From Aurantiochytrium sp. KH105 (taxonomy: Eukaryota; Sar; Bigyra; Thraustochytrida; Thraustochytriidae), in contig BGKB01000097.1 of the NCBI GenBank assembly GCA_003116975.1, forward strand, positions 62,001 to 126,000: a stretch of 64,000 bases of DNA, read 5' to 3'. Below the pieces are notes generated by a model, which had not been told where the DNA came from, did not search any database, and saw only the letters and a program-made list of their open reading frames with translations. A program made the translations under genes and the position numbers. Every line of letters begins with the position of its first letter. Within the stretch, counting starts at the first letter, position 1. Of the stretch, positions 52,701 through 62,800 are shown one piece after another.

Positions 52701-55700
52701 GATGAGCGTGCGTTGTTAGTGTCCATTCGCATGTCGCCGTACCCGTTGTGCTTTCCGATGCTTTCACCAAACCTCTTTCTCGCATGCGAGCATTTAAAAT
52801 GGTCAACGCAACATCCAACTTACACGAGCTCTGAGAGCGACTTGCTCATGCCCAATCCCTCGCCGAGCTGAGCAGCACCGTCGTCGCCGATGTTGTTTCC
52901 GTGAAGACTGAAGATGATTGCAATGAGAGTGCATCGTCAGTGTCCACGCGCATGTCGCCATTGTCTCTGCCATGTTTTCTTTGCAGCTCATTTGCTTTCT
53001 CGTTCGTATGCAAAGTACACGGACAACGCAATACGTAACTTACTGGAGTGCTGTGAGCGATTCGCTCTTGCCCAACCCTCTGCCGAGCCCAGCAGTGCCC
53101 TTGTCGCCAATCTTGTTGCCAGAGAGACTGTTGAAAAATATCGCGATGAATGTGCTGGTTATTAGTGTTCGCGCGCGTGTCCCCGTACCAGTTCTGCCTT
53201 CCGAAGCTATCATCCAGTCCCTTTCTCGCATTCGAGCATCCAATATGATCAACGCAACATCAAACTTACTGAAGTCTTAAGAGCGATTTGCTCTTGCCCA
53301 ATCCCTCGCCGAGATTGTCAGCGCCCTCGTCGCCAATCTTGTTGCAAGAAAGACTGTTGAAGATTATTGCGAGAATTGTACATTGTAAGTGTCAAAGCGC
53401 GTGAAATTCGCAATCGCTGACACGTCCTTAGCTTTTGTCACCGACTTTCTCTTTCTGTTATATATGAAAGTACTGGCCAACGCATGATCCAACTTACCCG
53501 AGCACTGTGAGCGTTCTGCTCATGCCCAGCCCTTCGCCGAGCTTAGCAGCGCCCCGATCACCAATTTCGTTGCTCCCAAGACTGTGCATGATGACGCTCG
53601 CGATGAGCGTGCATTGTCAGTGTCCATACACACATCGTTAAAGCTGTTGTCATATGTTCGCAGTACTTATCGCACGCTTGCTCCCTCTTGCGCGTTTGCT
53701 CTCTCTTGCGCGTGCAGTAAACATGAACAACACATCATTCAACATACAAAAGTTCGGTGAGCGATTCGCTCTCGCCCAAGATCTCGCCGAGTTGAATGGC
53801 ACCCTCATCGCCGATGTTGTTATCGTAAAGACTAACAATGTCGTTCAAGATAGCGAGCCGCGAAGAACTGGTGTCAGCGCTCATGTCCCCGTACCCATTG
53901 TTTCAGCACATGCGACTTTGCGCAAGTGCCCCTCAAATCGGGCCTGCAAAACATAGAGAACTTACCTGAATATCGAGATCGAGTTGCGCGTGCGCAAGCA
54001 TTTCGAAAGCGGAACAGCTCCTTTGGCGCCGATAGCGTTGGAATCGAGACTGCGCATGAGGAAGTTTTTGCAAGGTCAGTATGTTCACATGGCCCTATCG
54101 CAATTGTCCTGAATCAACAGTGAACCATTCTGGCCTTATCTACGGCCTCGCACCTGACTTCTAGCATTTATATCTCGGATCAAACTTTTCCGGAACCGCA
54201 CAAAGTATAACTTACTTGAGGCTCGTGAGCGTGCTGTTTCCGCCCAAAGCTTCCGCAAGCCGAATAGCTCCATCTTCTCCGAGCTCGTTCCCTTGAAGAC
54301 TGCGTACGATGAATGCGACGACACGCGAAAAAGTTAGCATGCTGTATCCTCCCGTCGACGCTCTCCTCTCGTCGACGCTCTAGTCCTTGGTATAACTGAT
54401 CGCCCAATATTTCTGTCTCCGTCGCAGCCCCATGCGCTCACACGTATGCATGCACTCAACCGAATTGCCTCGAATCAATCATTCATGAACTTACTTGAGC
54501 TCCACGATCGAGCACCTTCCCTCCAAGACTTTTCCGAGAGCGATAACGCCCTCCACTCCAATTTTATTGCCACCAAGACTGTACAACATGCAAGGATCGA
54601 CTCGGCGTATGTTGTGAGTTTCCGTACTTCCTCACCGCCAACGCACCAAAGCTACGAGCTCAGCAGCTGCAATTCTATTGTCACACTTATACCCGTTGTG
54701 CATGCCTTTCACTTACTCGAGAGAGGTGAGCGACTCGTTCGTGGCCAGAGCTGCCGCTAATTCAGCTGCACCAGCAGGGCCGATAACGTTGAAAGTTTGC
54801 CATCTACTGTAATATCCGAGACTGTGCAGCCAAGGTCGAAATTAGTCCAAATTGCGCGAAATCTTCAGAAATAACCATCCCTGGGACGAATTTAACTCTC
54901 AAATAATCTTCGCAAATTTGCTCTGAAATACAATGGCTTTTGCAACTGATCGTTATGATTAAATTAAAGGAACAGACCTTCCGAACTTACTCCAGCGTGG
55001 TCAAGGTGTTGTTGTTGCTCAAGGCTTGGGCAAGAGCGATGCCTCCTTTCTCTTGAATGTAATTTTCCGAAAGACTGGTTGTCGTCGACACAAGGTGTTA
55101 GTTTTCGACCAGATTCTAGCTTCCATGTGAGCGCTTGTGTCTTTGTCATCAATTGTCTCTGTCGTGCTCTGCTTGCTCAAGTGCTAGATTTGACTTCCTC
55201 AAAGACAAGGTAACTTACTCGAGAGAAGTGAGCGACTCGTTGTTGCGAAGCTCTTCTCCAAGCGCCACCGCGTCCTCGTCGAAAATAAGACGCCCAGCGA
55301 GACTGTTCTCACATTATCGCACAAGAAACTTTCCGTCAGCAAAGCGGAACTGGATGGCATTCGAAGCCCGGACTTCAGGCCAAAATTAGGAAAACGTACT
55401 CGATCTTATGGACGCCACTGTGCATCAGCTCGATTGCAGCGTGGACAGCCTTCGCCCCGCGCAGTCCTTCTTCGACACCCTCCTCTTCGTCCTCTTCATC
55501 CTCTGCGTCGCTGTCGTCGCTGTCGTAACTGTCGTCGCTGTCGCTGCGAGAGCCGCCCTCGTGGTTGTTCCCGTGCCCGCCCTCATCATCGACATCATCA
55601 TCGTTGTCATCGTCATTTCCGCCGCCTCTGTCGTATGGATCCTCCTCGTCACCCAACTCCCCGAAAGGATTGTCGTCATAAGGATCCTCCTTCTTTCCGC

Positions 55701-55854
55701 TATCCTCGTCATGGATTTCATTGTCCGTGACTTTGTCCAGACTCAACATGCGGTCGTCCTCTTCCTCGCCCACGTCGGGCGCCAGGGAAGACGCCTGGTC
55801 GGTGCGCTGAGCACGCGACGTCTTTCTCATGCGCGCAGTAATCCGCTTCATCAT
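46753..55854 (-). CDS. LRR-kinase-TIR receptor-like protein (26 exons)
   Basis: My model joins 55400-55854, then 24 LRR exons, then 46753-49666; about 1810 residues. LRR exons, 5' to 3': 55219-55302, 54991-55074, 54717-54821, 54495-54578, 54216-54299, 53966-54049, 53748-53831, 53498-53581, 53270-53353, 53044-53127, 52824-52907, 52600-52683, 52380-52463, 52142-52225, 51875-51958, 51617-51700, 51390-51473, 51219-51308, 50963-51046, 50692-50781, 50474-50557, 50221-50304, 49940-50023, 49729-49827. Every junction is phase 2, and most donors are GTAAGT or GTGAGT. Order: acidic Asp/Glu/Ser N-terminus (1-151), ribonuclease-inhibitor-type LRRs, ankyrin-like segment, kinase, TIR, acidic repeat, unknown C-terminal region. 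No signal peptide or membrane helix, so probably cytosolic. The design suggests an innate-immune sensor; function is inferred. Confidence 0.82.
47526..47868 (-). other. TIR domain of the receptor
   Basis: Box 1 is YHFFLSHVQ; AWVDMRAADITLEGMHRGIL followed by SRCFLMVLT matches the BB-loop to beta-D region. FFRPYCLIELKYAV has the Glu at the position used by NAD-cleaving TIRs (the C-L-x-E-L motif of plant TIRs). The domain could be enzymatic or an adaptor. Confidence 0.85.
48126..49161 (-). other. Protein kinase domain of the receptor
   Basis: TNKLVALKIM carries the ATP-binding Lys; the glycine loop is not canonical. HGDIKPRNVV has the catalytic Asp, Lys and Asn of the HRD loop (HGD here). WKLIDLDASA replaces DFG by DLD, keeping the metal-binding Asp. 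GYAAPEL is the APE motif, and AIDVWGFGVVLYQML the F-helix. It ends with HPFFEPL. The preceding EDGGGRTLRSLAL and LNRYNVVEGP resemble the ankyrin-like lead-in of stramenopile kinases. Confidence 0.85.
49729..55302 (-). other. LRR array: 24 exons, one repeat each
   Basis: Twenty exons are exactly 84 bp (28 residues); the others are 90, 90, 99 and 105 bp. The consensus is L-x-x-N-x-I-G-D-x-G-A-x-x-L-G-x-x-L-x-x-N-x-S-L-T-x-L, the RI-type repeat, split so that the first Leu follows the acceptor. Example from 53044-53127: LSGNKIGDKGTAGLGRGL. Introns are 62 to about 215 bp with pyrimidine-rich ends. Confidence 0.88.
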
Positions 55855-57121
55855 CTTCTCAATTTCCCCCTGAAGTAGGCCTACTACACAAAGGATGCAA
55901 CCGCGCACACCTATTCCAAACCAACCTCGCCTGGTTCGTCTTTCTCTCGCCCTCTCGCTCGCCCGCCGTCCGCTCTGGCCCAAGTCGCTGCTCTCGCTCG
56001 GGTCTCTGTGCTCGCTTCGGCCGCCGGAGTTCGCTCGGTCGCCTCGGTCGCCTCGATTCCGCTCTGCTGCTGCTCCTGGGTTCTTTCCTCGATGCCTTGC
56101 TCGATCAATCGATCACTTCGTGAAATGTTACATTTGTTGGTAAGGTATGCCGGCTGGGGTACTCGCAGCTGCAGCGCGTGCCGCACGCGCGTGCCGCACG
56201 TCGCTGTCGCCGTCGCGGACGCCGACGCGGTCGCTGCCGGCCGCAGGTTCTTCGCGGCGCGCGACAGGCGACGTCACGCGCGGCCAGGCCGGGGTCGGAG
56301 ACCGGGTCCGTGTCGACGGTGGAGATGGAGATGGAGATGGCGAGACGGCCGGAAGACGCGGACGAAGACGAGCACGAAAACGAAGATTGGAGGGCACGGA
56401 AACGAAGACCGAAGAGAGGAGGCGAGGCGCGAGCTCAGCTGGCCGGCCGCGCCGGAGACGGAGCTTGGGGCGTTCGCGGGGAGGGGGCAGAGAGATCGTA
56501 ACCGGCGCGAGCTGCGAGGACAGGCTGCTGTCGGACAAGACGCGAGGCAGCGAGGAGCGGGACAGGACGCGCACACACCCACGCGCACGAGTACCCTGCG
56601 CCAAGAACCGGCCCCCTCGACTTTTCACCGATGCGTGAGTAACTGTAAGTAAGGTGAAGCCGCATCAATCATGTGACCATGTGAACATAATGTTGGCTGC
56701 AGCTGCCTGGTAGAAGTCAATTTGTGTTTGTGAGAGCCACGGACGTCGGCCCACGCAGGTGTACACGTCTGTCCATCCTTGACTCAGTATCTGCCAGCCA
56801 AGAGCGACGGGGCGTGAGTTCGCTGGTAGGCTCTCCAACCGGCTTCCGAAGAGGATCTAGCGTAGCTACGATCCTTCGCACTATGACCCCTCGTTCTCAG
56901 CTTGTCGTAACCAAGGTCAAGATACACGTTGGCCAACAAGATGGGAAGGAATACGTCACTTGTCAGGCTCAAACGCATCCCGCGCGCGAGCAGAAGTGAG
57001 ATAAGGGCCCTGCTGGTCTTGTTGCGACGTCACATTGAACGCAAACAGTCTGAGCAAGTCTCTCGTCGCATAAGATGACGGGTTTAAGGCCTTGACCGAT
57101 AAGCGGAGCAATTCGTTTCAT
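55855..57121. other. Spacer upstream of the receptor gene
   Basis: About 1.27 kb: 5' flank of the receptor gene and 3' flank of the zinc-finger gene. An AGGCCT palindrome sits near 55,876, with GC-rich sequence at 56,150-56,600. Open frames in the GC-rich part lack recognisable motifs. Confidence 0.5.
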
Positions 57122-59638
57122 TCAGATTGTTGGACCTTCTTCTACATTTATGTGGCCCATATCGTGCTGTAGGTGAGCCTGCTCATCCTCATCCTCGACG
57201 TGATCGGCCTCGAGACCGTTCGATCCAAGGCGCTGTCGCTTTGCAGAACGCGGACTTGACGGCTCGTCGAGCGGACTTCCAGTGTCCTCTTCGCCGTGAT
57301 CATCATTCGACTTTTGGCCGTGGATCTTTTGCAATCGTTCCCGACGGCTCTGCGAGCCAGAAAAGAAATGCTCGATTGGCAGCTTGCTGATATCTGGTGT
57401 TGTTTTGGGGAGCACACAATAAACTCCACTTGGACAATCGATGCCCGGGGCCATTCGCTTCGCGAGACCATAATGGCCCTGACGCGGGCGGTGACACCCT
57501 TGACAATATTTGCGCGGGTTCAGGTTCTCGAGTGTCCGCCACGGCTCTGCTGGGTTGACCGGAGTACGCTCGAGTTTCTCCATGGCAGCTGGATCCATGG
57601 ACAACGACTCGCGGGGCATTTCAGGCGAATTGGCCACATACAACCTCTTGAGAATAGCGAACCTTTGAAATGCTGCGCTGGACATCGACTTGCTTCCGCG
57701 ATCGCCCCCTCCATTCTCACCACCCTGAAACGTGTCGCTCGTGGCAGGCAGCTCTTCGAAATCAACGGCATGCACGCCAGTGTCGCCCTCGACATCGGCC
57801 TCAACATCAGCCTCTACATCGGCCTCACCTCGCATTCCATCACTCGTGTGCTGCGCAAATACATCCGCGTATTCAAAGGTTGCAAGTTTGTGCGCAAGGA
57901 AGCGCAACGCCTCACGCTGCTCATCCGTAAAGCCCGACTGAATGAGACGCTGTCGATCGACATCCTGCAACGAAGGTATCTCGCGGCAAAGATCATGTCC
58001 AATGTCATCGAGGAACTTGCGGCCAATCAGATATCCATTGTAGCCCGCGGTATCGCCAAAGTCCCCAAAATGAGCAGGCGTCTCCTCTGGCTCGGCTCCG
58101 GCGTGAATCTGCAAAGTGTCAGAAGGTACATGTGTATTTTTGCCATCATCGTCGCCGCCGCCGCCGCCGCCACCAAGAGAAGAGGAGGAAGAAGAAGAAG
58201 TTGAAGAAGGAGGCAAGGCCGAGCCGGACGCGGAGGCCAAAGGAGATGCGGACTTGGCCCCGTGCGGTGCGGCAGAAAGAGGAGGAGGAGGAGGAGGAGG
58301 CGGCGGGGGAGGGGGAGGAGAAGCGAGCACACCCTGGACTTCGAGGTCCTTGATCTTTTCCTCGTTCCGTGCAGACCGCTCGAGCCTCCGCTGGCGACAG
58401 GCGAGGACATCCTCGACGCTCTGGAAGCCAGCCTCAGCAAGACGAGGCGCGAAGTACTCCATAACGACGGTCTTCCAATTCTCCACCTTTTTCCGCAGTC
58501 TCGCTGGTTTTTGTGACTTATCGCTCGTCCACTTTCGCACATTCTCGTTTGTCAGAGGCTCTTGCAAAAGTTGTTCTAGCTCGTACACGTATTCGATACC
58601 GAGATTCTTCTTGAAAAAACGAAGCTTGTCCTTGCCAAAGGAACGGAGATGCGGCAGGCTATCCTGCAGCGTTGATCGGAGGATATCCTCTGCGGCAAGC
58701 TCGCGCTGTGCCTCCTCGTACGAGGGCGATTCGAGCCCCGCCATCTCTGCAAGTCGAGCAATTTCCGGATCCATGGGATTCAGATTGCCTGCGCCAATTC
58801 CCGCTTCTGCAAATTCGGGTCGGCTCAAGGACTTGGGCTCCTGCATTCCTTGAACGGCGAGGTAATGCTGCTTGAGATTCTCAAAATGGCGCATGTGCGC
58901 TTCGCGAAAGGCCGAAAGTGCCATCGCCGGGCTCAACAACCACGAGGAGAGCAGCGAGAGTGCGGCTTCGCGCTCAATCGCCAGTCGCTTGCGAAGCAAC
59001 ACAGAAAAGTGGAGACGCACGGGCTCGGGGCACATGCGCAGAACATCATCTCGCGTGTTGCGGAATTCGCGATTGCACCCTTTGCAGCGGTAGTGCCGGC
59101 ACAGCAGGAACCATGTACTCTGCGCTCCGACAATCTCGCGCGGCTGCTGAGCCCACTTGCCCGAGTCAAAGGGCACAGACCGCTGCACGCCATTTCGCGC
59201 GCAAAACGGGCAGCTAATGCGCAGAAACATCGTGCTAAACATCTTGGACGGCCACCACATGCCCACGGCACGGACTTGGGCTGCACTTGGAGAGGCGTCG
59301 CGCTCAACGCGGGGCCGCTCGAGCCAGATCACGCTCCCGTCATAGATGCGGTCAAATCTGGCCTGGCACTCCTCGATGGACATATTTTCCAGCTTGAGTT
59401 TGCACTCCTTGATGAACTCCATCTGCTCGTTGCTGATATACTTGGCCCTGCTCAGCCTGCGCTCCTTTCCTTCGTCCTCCCTGCCGCTGCCGTCTCCGCG
59501 GTCGTCGCCGGCCATTTCCTTGTCTTTGTTGCTCACCACCACCACGCCTGCGCCATCGCCATCGCTGCCGCCGGCGCCGGCGCCGACACCCGACGCGGCA
59601 GCGGTCTCGGATCCGTGCGCGCCTTCCGGCGACAGCAT
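57122..59638 (-). CDS. Zinc-finger protein resembling DUF6729 (transposon-associated type)
   Basis: 838 residues from the ATG at 59638. Residues about 120-270 include SCPFCARNGVQ, then GKWAQQPREIVGAQSTWFLL and CRHYRCKGCNREFRNTRDDV, then LRMCPEPVRLHFSVLL. The two CxxC pairs and the W-PR-V-W-LL order resemble the DUF6729 domain found in transposon-linked proteins of fungi and other eukaryotes. The middle is helical with poly-Pro and poly-Gly/Ser tracts and a short VEADVEAD repeat. Near the C-terminus KYCQGCHRPRQGHYG and CPSGVYC form a second zinc-binding candidate, followed by an RSAKRQR nuclear-signal-like stretch. No transposase catalytic triad or terminal repeats seen, so it may be a host gene derived from a mobile element. 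Family call from memory of the pattern. Confidence 0.5.
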   Translation of the reverse strand: MLSPEGAHGSETAAASGVGAGAGGSDGDGAGVVVVSNKDKEMAGDDRGDGSGREDEGKERRLSRAKYISNEQMEFIKECKLKLENMSIEECQARFDRIYDGSVIWLERPRVERDASPSAAQVRAVGMWWPSKMFSTMFLRISCPFCARNGVQRSVPFDSGKWAQQPREIVGAQSTWFLLCRHYRCKGCNREFRNTRDDVLRMCPEPVRLHFSVLLRKRLAIEREAALSLLSSWLLSPAMALSAFREAHMRHFENLKQHYLAVQGMQEPKSLSRPEFAEAGIGAGNLNPMDPEIARLAEMAGLESPSYEEAQRELAAEDILRSTLQDSLPHLRSFGKDKLRFFKKNLGIEYVYELEQLLQEPLTNENVRKWTSDKSQKPARLRKKVENWKTVVMEYFAPRLAEAGFQSVEDVLACRQRRLERSARNEEKIKDLEVQGVLASPPPPPPPPPPPPPLSAAPHGAKSASPLASASGSALPPSSTSSSSSSSLGGGGGGGDDDGKNTHVPSDTLQIHAGAEPEETPAHFGDFGDTAGYNGYLIGRKFLDDIGHDLCREIPSLQDVDRQRLIQSGFTDEQREALRFLAHKLATFEYADVFAQHTSDGMRGEADVEADVEADVEGDTGVHAVDFEELPATSDTFQGGENGGGDRGSKSMSSAAFQRFAILKRLYVANSPEMPRESLSMDPAAMEKLERTPVNPAEPWRTLENLNPRKYCQGCHRPRQGHYGLAKRMAPGIDCPSGVYCVLPKTTPDISKLPIEHFFSGSQSRRERLQKIHGQKSNDDHGEEDTGSPLDEPSSPRSAKRQRLGSNGLEADHVEDEDEQAHLQHDMGHINVEEGPTI

Positions 59639-59896
59639 CGTCCCCTGCGCCGCACTCTATCTGCGCGCGCTCGCGTCCTGCGATTCCTCAATGATGTTTG
59701 CCGTCCGACCAACTTTCGGCACTCGCGGCGGCAATGGGAGGGGAAAAAAGTAAGCATGGGCAGGAAGAGAGAGAGAGAGAGAAGGCGTGCATTCTCTCGA
59801 GTCTTGCCAAAAGGGAGAGCAAGACGAAGCGCGCACATGGCAAGTACAGGCTAGTGTAGTATACTACAATGTCATTTCTTTCTTAGCTACGCGTTC

Positions 59897-62800
59897 TCAT
59901 TGTCGACTGACGGCAAGGGGAACACCGATACAGACAGGGGCTGCACCGACCAAAAAGCGAAGCTTGCAAGATTCACGAGCGTCCTGCACGGCAGCAGGGA
60001 GTCGCTGGCCATCGTCGAGCCAAGCGTTTAGCATTGCAAGGGTGAATCGATCAATGTCCTTGTCCGTAACGTCCCAGAGATTTGCCACTACAGCAGAACT
60101 TCCTGCGAGCACGTAGGCAAGAACAACGCCAGCAGGCTCGAAAATGCCTTGCGCCCGAAGCTTGCCGCTGCTGCAGCCCATTAAAAGCGAAGTCGCGCAC
60201 GAGTCCAGCTGCGCAAGCTGTTCACGAGCCAGCAACTCTTCGCCGCTGCCGTGTCCACAATACAGAAACACCGGCGACTCCGCAAGACCTTGCTTGAGCA
60301 TTTCAGTGCCCTTGCTTGGGCTCTTGAGCTTGCCCACGCTGCCGTGCCAGCCAAACCGGGAACCCGCGCTTTCCAGAAACGGAGCCAGGGTTTTGGCGGT
60401 TCCAGACAAATCCCCGCGGGGATCCACCATGTAAGTCGCGCCATGCACATTCACTCCCTTTTTCAACGACTTCAAACGTTCTGCGATGAATGCAAAAGAC
60501 GGCATGCGGCTCACACACCGTTTCCGCAATGCCGGCATCGCTTCGAAGGGAATGCCCTGGAGAGTTTCGTCCAATACGAGAATCAACGAACCTTCTTTGG
60601 ACATATCATTTGGCGCATCTTCGTCCTCTTGAGCTCCTTCCTTGGCACTCACATTTCCTGCGTCGCCTTCGTCAGACGAGTCTTCAGTATCCAATTCCTT
60701 TCCATTGTCTGCAGATTGCAAGTCTGTCTCAAAGGCCTCGAGACGGGCAATAAGATCCTTTTTCAGTCCCGACGTTCGCAGACCACGGTCCGCAAGAGCT
60801 GCACGTAGTTCGACAACCTTCATCGCGCTGGGAGCCTTCGGCAACGGCTCAAAGCCAGCTGGCGCCTTTGCTTCGCGCTGCGGCGGGGGCTTTGCCTGAA
60901 CTTTCCCCGTTGCCATCGCGCTTTTTTCCTCGCTTGACGTGCTCGCAAGCTTCTCCGCGACTTCGCGAACGCCAATAACGATATCCGAAACAACGCTTTG
61001 AGCCTGAGCAAAAAGTGATTGGCACGCCTCCTCGAGAGCGCCCCCGGAAGAGAGAACTCCGGAGATTACGGCAAGGACGAGCACCTTGAAGATCTCCATT
61101 GAAGCGCCCTTGGTCGAGACGCCCGCGCCGGAAAGCTGCTTCCTCGTCAGCGACTCGAGAGTCTTCTCGCACACCTTCAAGGCGGAAGCTGTTGGCGCCA
61201 AAAGTGCAATTGCAGCGGGTCCCAGCCACTTTGCCTCAATCCTGTCAAGCAGCTGTTCAAGATCCTGATCGAGACGCTTCCGCTCCGTCCACCACTCACG
61301 CTTTCGTGACCGGTCCCACGAAGCGGTCGAATCCACTGTTGTCCCCTTTGTTGTCTGCTCTGCAGCATCAATGAGGTCTTGCATCTGCACAGCAAGATCT
61401 TCCTCACGTTGCTCAAGCGGGAGAACAAGGGTAAGCGGCTGCCCACTGCTCGTCAGCCGAGAGACAACGAGAACACCAAGATCGTCGAGAGCTGCAATCG
61501 AGCACACAGTCATGGTCGATGGAAGCTCTCCTGCGCATACTCGAGCAAAGGCGTCGCCAAGCTCAAGAGAATGCTTCCAGGGCATGTGAAGCTCGTGGCA
61601 GCGGTTCGAGGCCCAGATGCGCATACGTTCGAGCGAAAGCGCCATGCCAAAGGACGCATGCACCATCGCTGCAGTCTCCCAGTCGCTGGACGCCCATGTT
61701 TCCGTATCTTGCGCACGCACACGCGCTGCGGCAAGTGCTCGGAAGAGCGAGCGTCCTGTTTCGGGGCTTGCGTCCACACGGACCGCACTTTCCAGAGCGT
61801 TTTCCAAAGTTGCACGCCCCTTGGCCCACGATTGCGACGAAAAATAGGCCTGACCTAATGCGACCTTTGCGCGGCATACGTGTCGCTCAAGCACAGCATT
61901 GCCTTCGCCAAGGGCCGCTGCCTTTGTCAGCCAGCGTGTTGGATCCTGGTTCTGAAGTACCGCCAGACGGCCCTGAAGACCGAGCAACTGGATTCGAGCC
62001 TCATCAGCGAATACTGACAGACGAGAACGCTCGCAGCGTTCACGTGCGCGTCCCTTGGGCGGGCTGGTACTTGCGCCGGCCAAATCAAGGCCCGACAGCT
62101 TGGCGATGACTTCCTCATCCTGGTCTGCGAGACGACGACCGCCCTCGGTCTGATCCACGAAAGCGCGCCATGCGTGTTCTGCATCGTCGACAAGTTCGGC
62201 TGCCGCGTCTACATCGCGTCGTGCCAATGCAACAGAGGCGCGACTGAGGACAAGTTGCAGAGCAACCTTACGACTCTGCTCCCGTTTCATCGACCCGAGA
62301 AGCTCTTCTGCATCATCTGGCTTGCCGCAGAGAAGGGCAACGCGACCCTTGAGCATTTGAAAGCGATTCAAGAGCGCATCCGAACCAACACGCTCCGCAA
62401 GAGTCCGTCCCCGCTCTACATAATAACGAGCCGTGCGTGGATCTCCTCGCGAGAGATGGATCTCGCAAAGAAGCTCCAAGCAGTCGACGACGTCGTTGAC
62501 GTGCTTCCAATTCAGACCCGTCACCGCCAGGGGTCCCTCCGGGGCCTCTTGGCAAGTCGCACGTAGCTTGAGCGCCTTAACGGCCGTGTCGAGCACAAGA
62601 GCAGAGTCTGTGGTGCTAGCAAACGCCAACGAAGCGAGCAAAAAGGTGCACGTTGCGTACTCGTCGGCTTGCTCATCAGGGTCTAGACTCGCCATTGCGT
62701 CGTGAACGCGGCTTTCCAGGACGCCAACAAACTCCCCAAGCCCAGTACTACGTTCCGTTTGCGATTTCGTCCCTTCCCTCTTTCCGGTGTCGTCTCCCTT

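Noticed and set aside
49729-55302. CRISPR-like or satellite-like periodicity (similar short blocks every 120-350 bp)
   Set aside because: The recurring blocks are LRR exons with splice sites; they encode an in-frame protein and the spacing varies with intron length.
56008-56652. Open frame of 214 codons between the receptor and zinc-finger genes
   Set aside because: Arg/Ala-rich, overlapped by comparably long frames in other phases; looks like GC-rich promoter sequence.
57122-59638. Intact DNA transposon
   Set aside because: No terminal inverted repeats, target-site duplication or DDE/D catalytic residues could be found around the gene.
59897-60600. CHAT-domain caspase-like protease
   Set aside because: The CHAT-like fold is there, but the GCSSG, ANLWDVTDKDIDRF and GAAPVCIG motifs are specific to separase.
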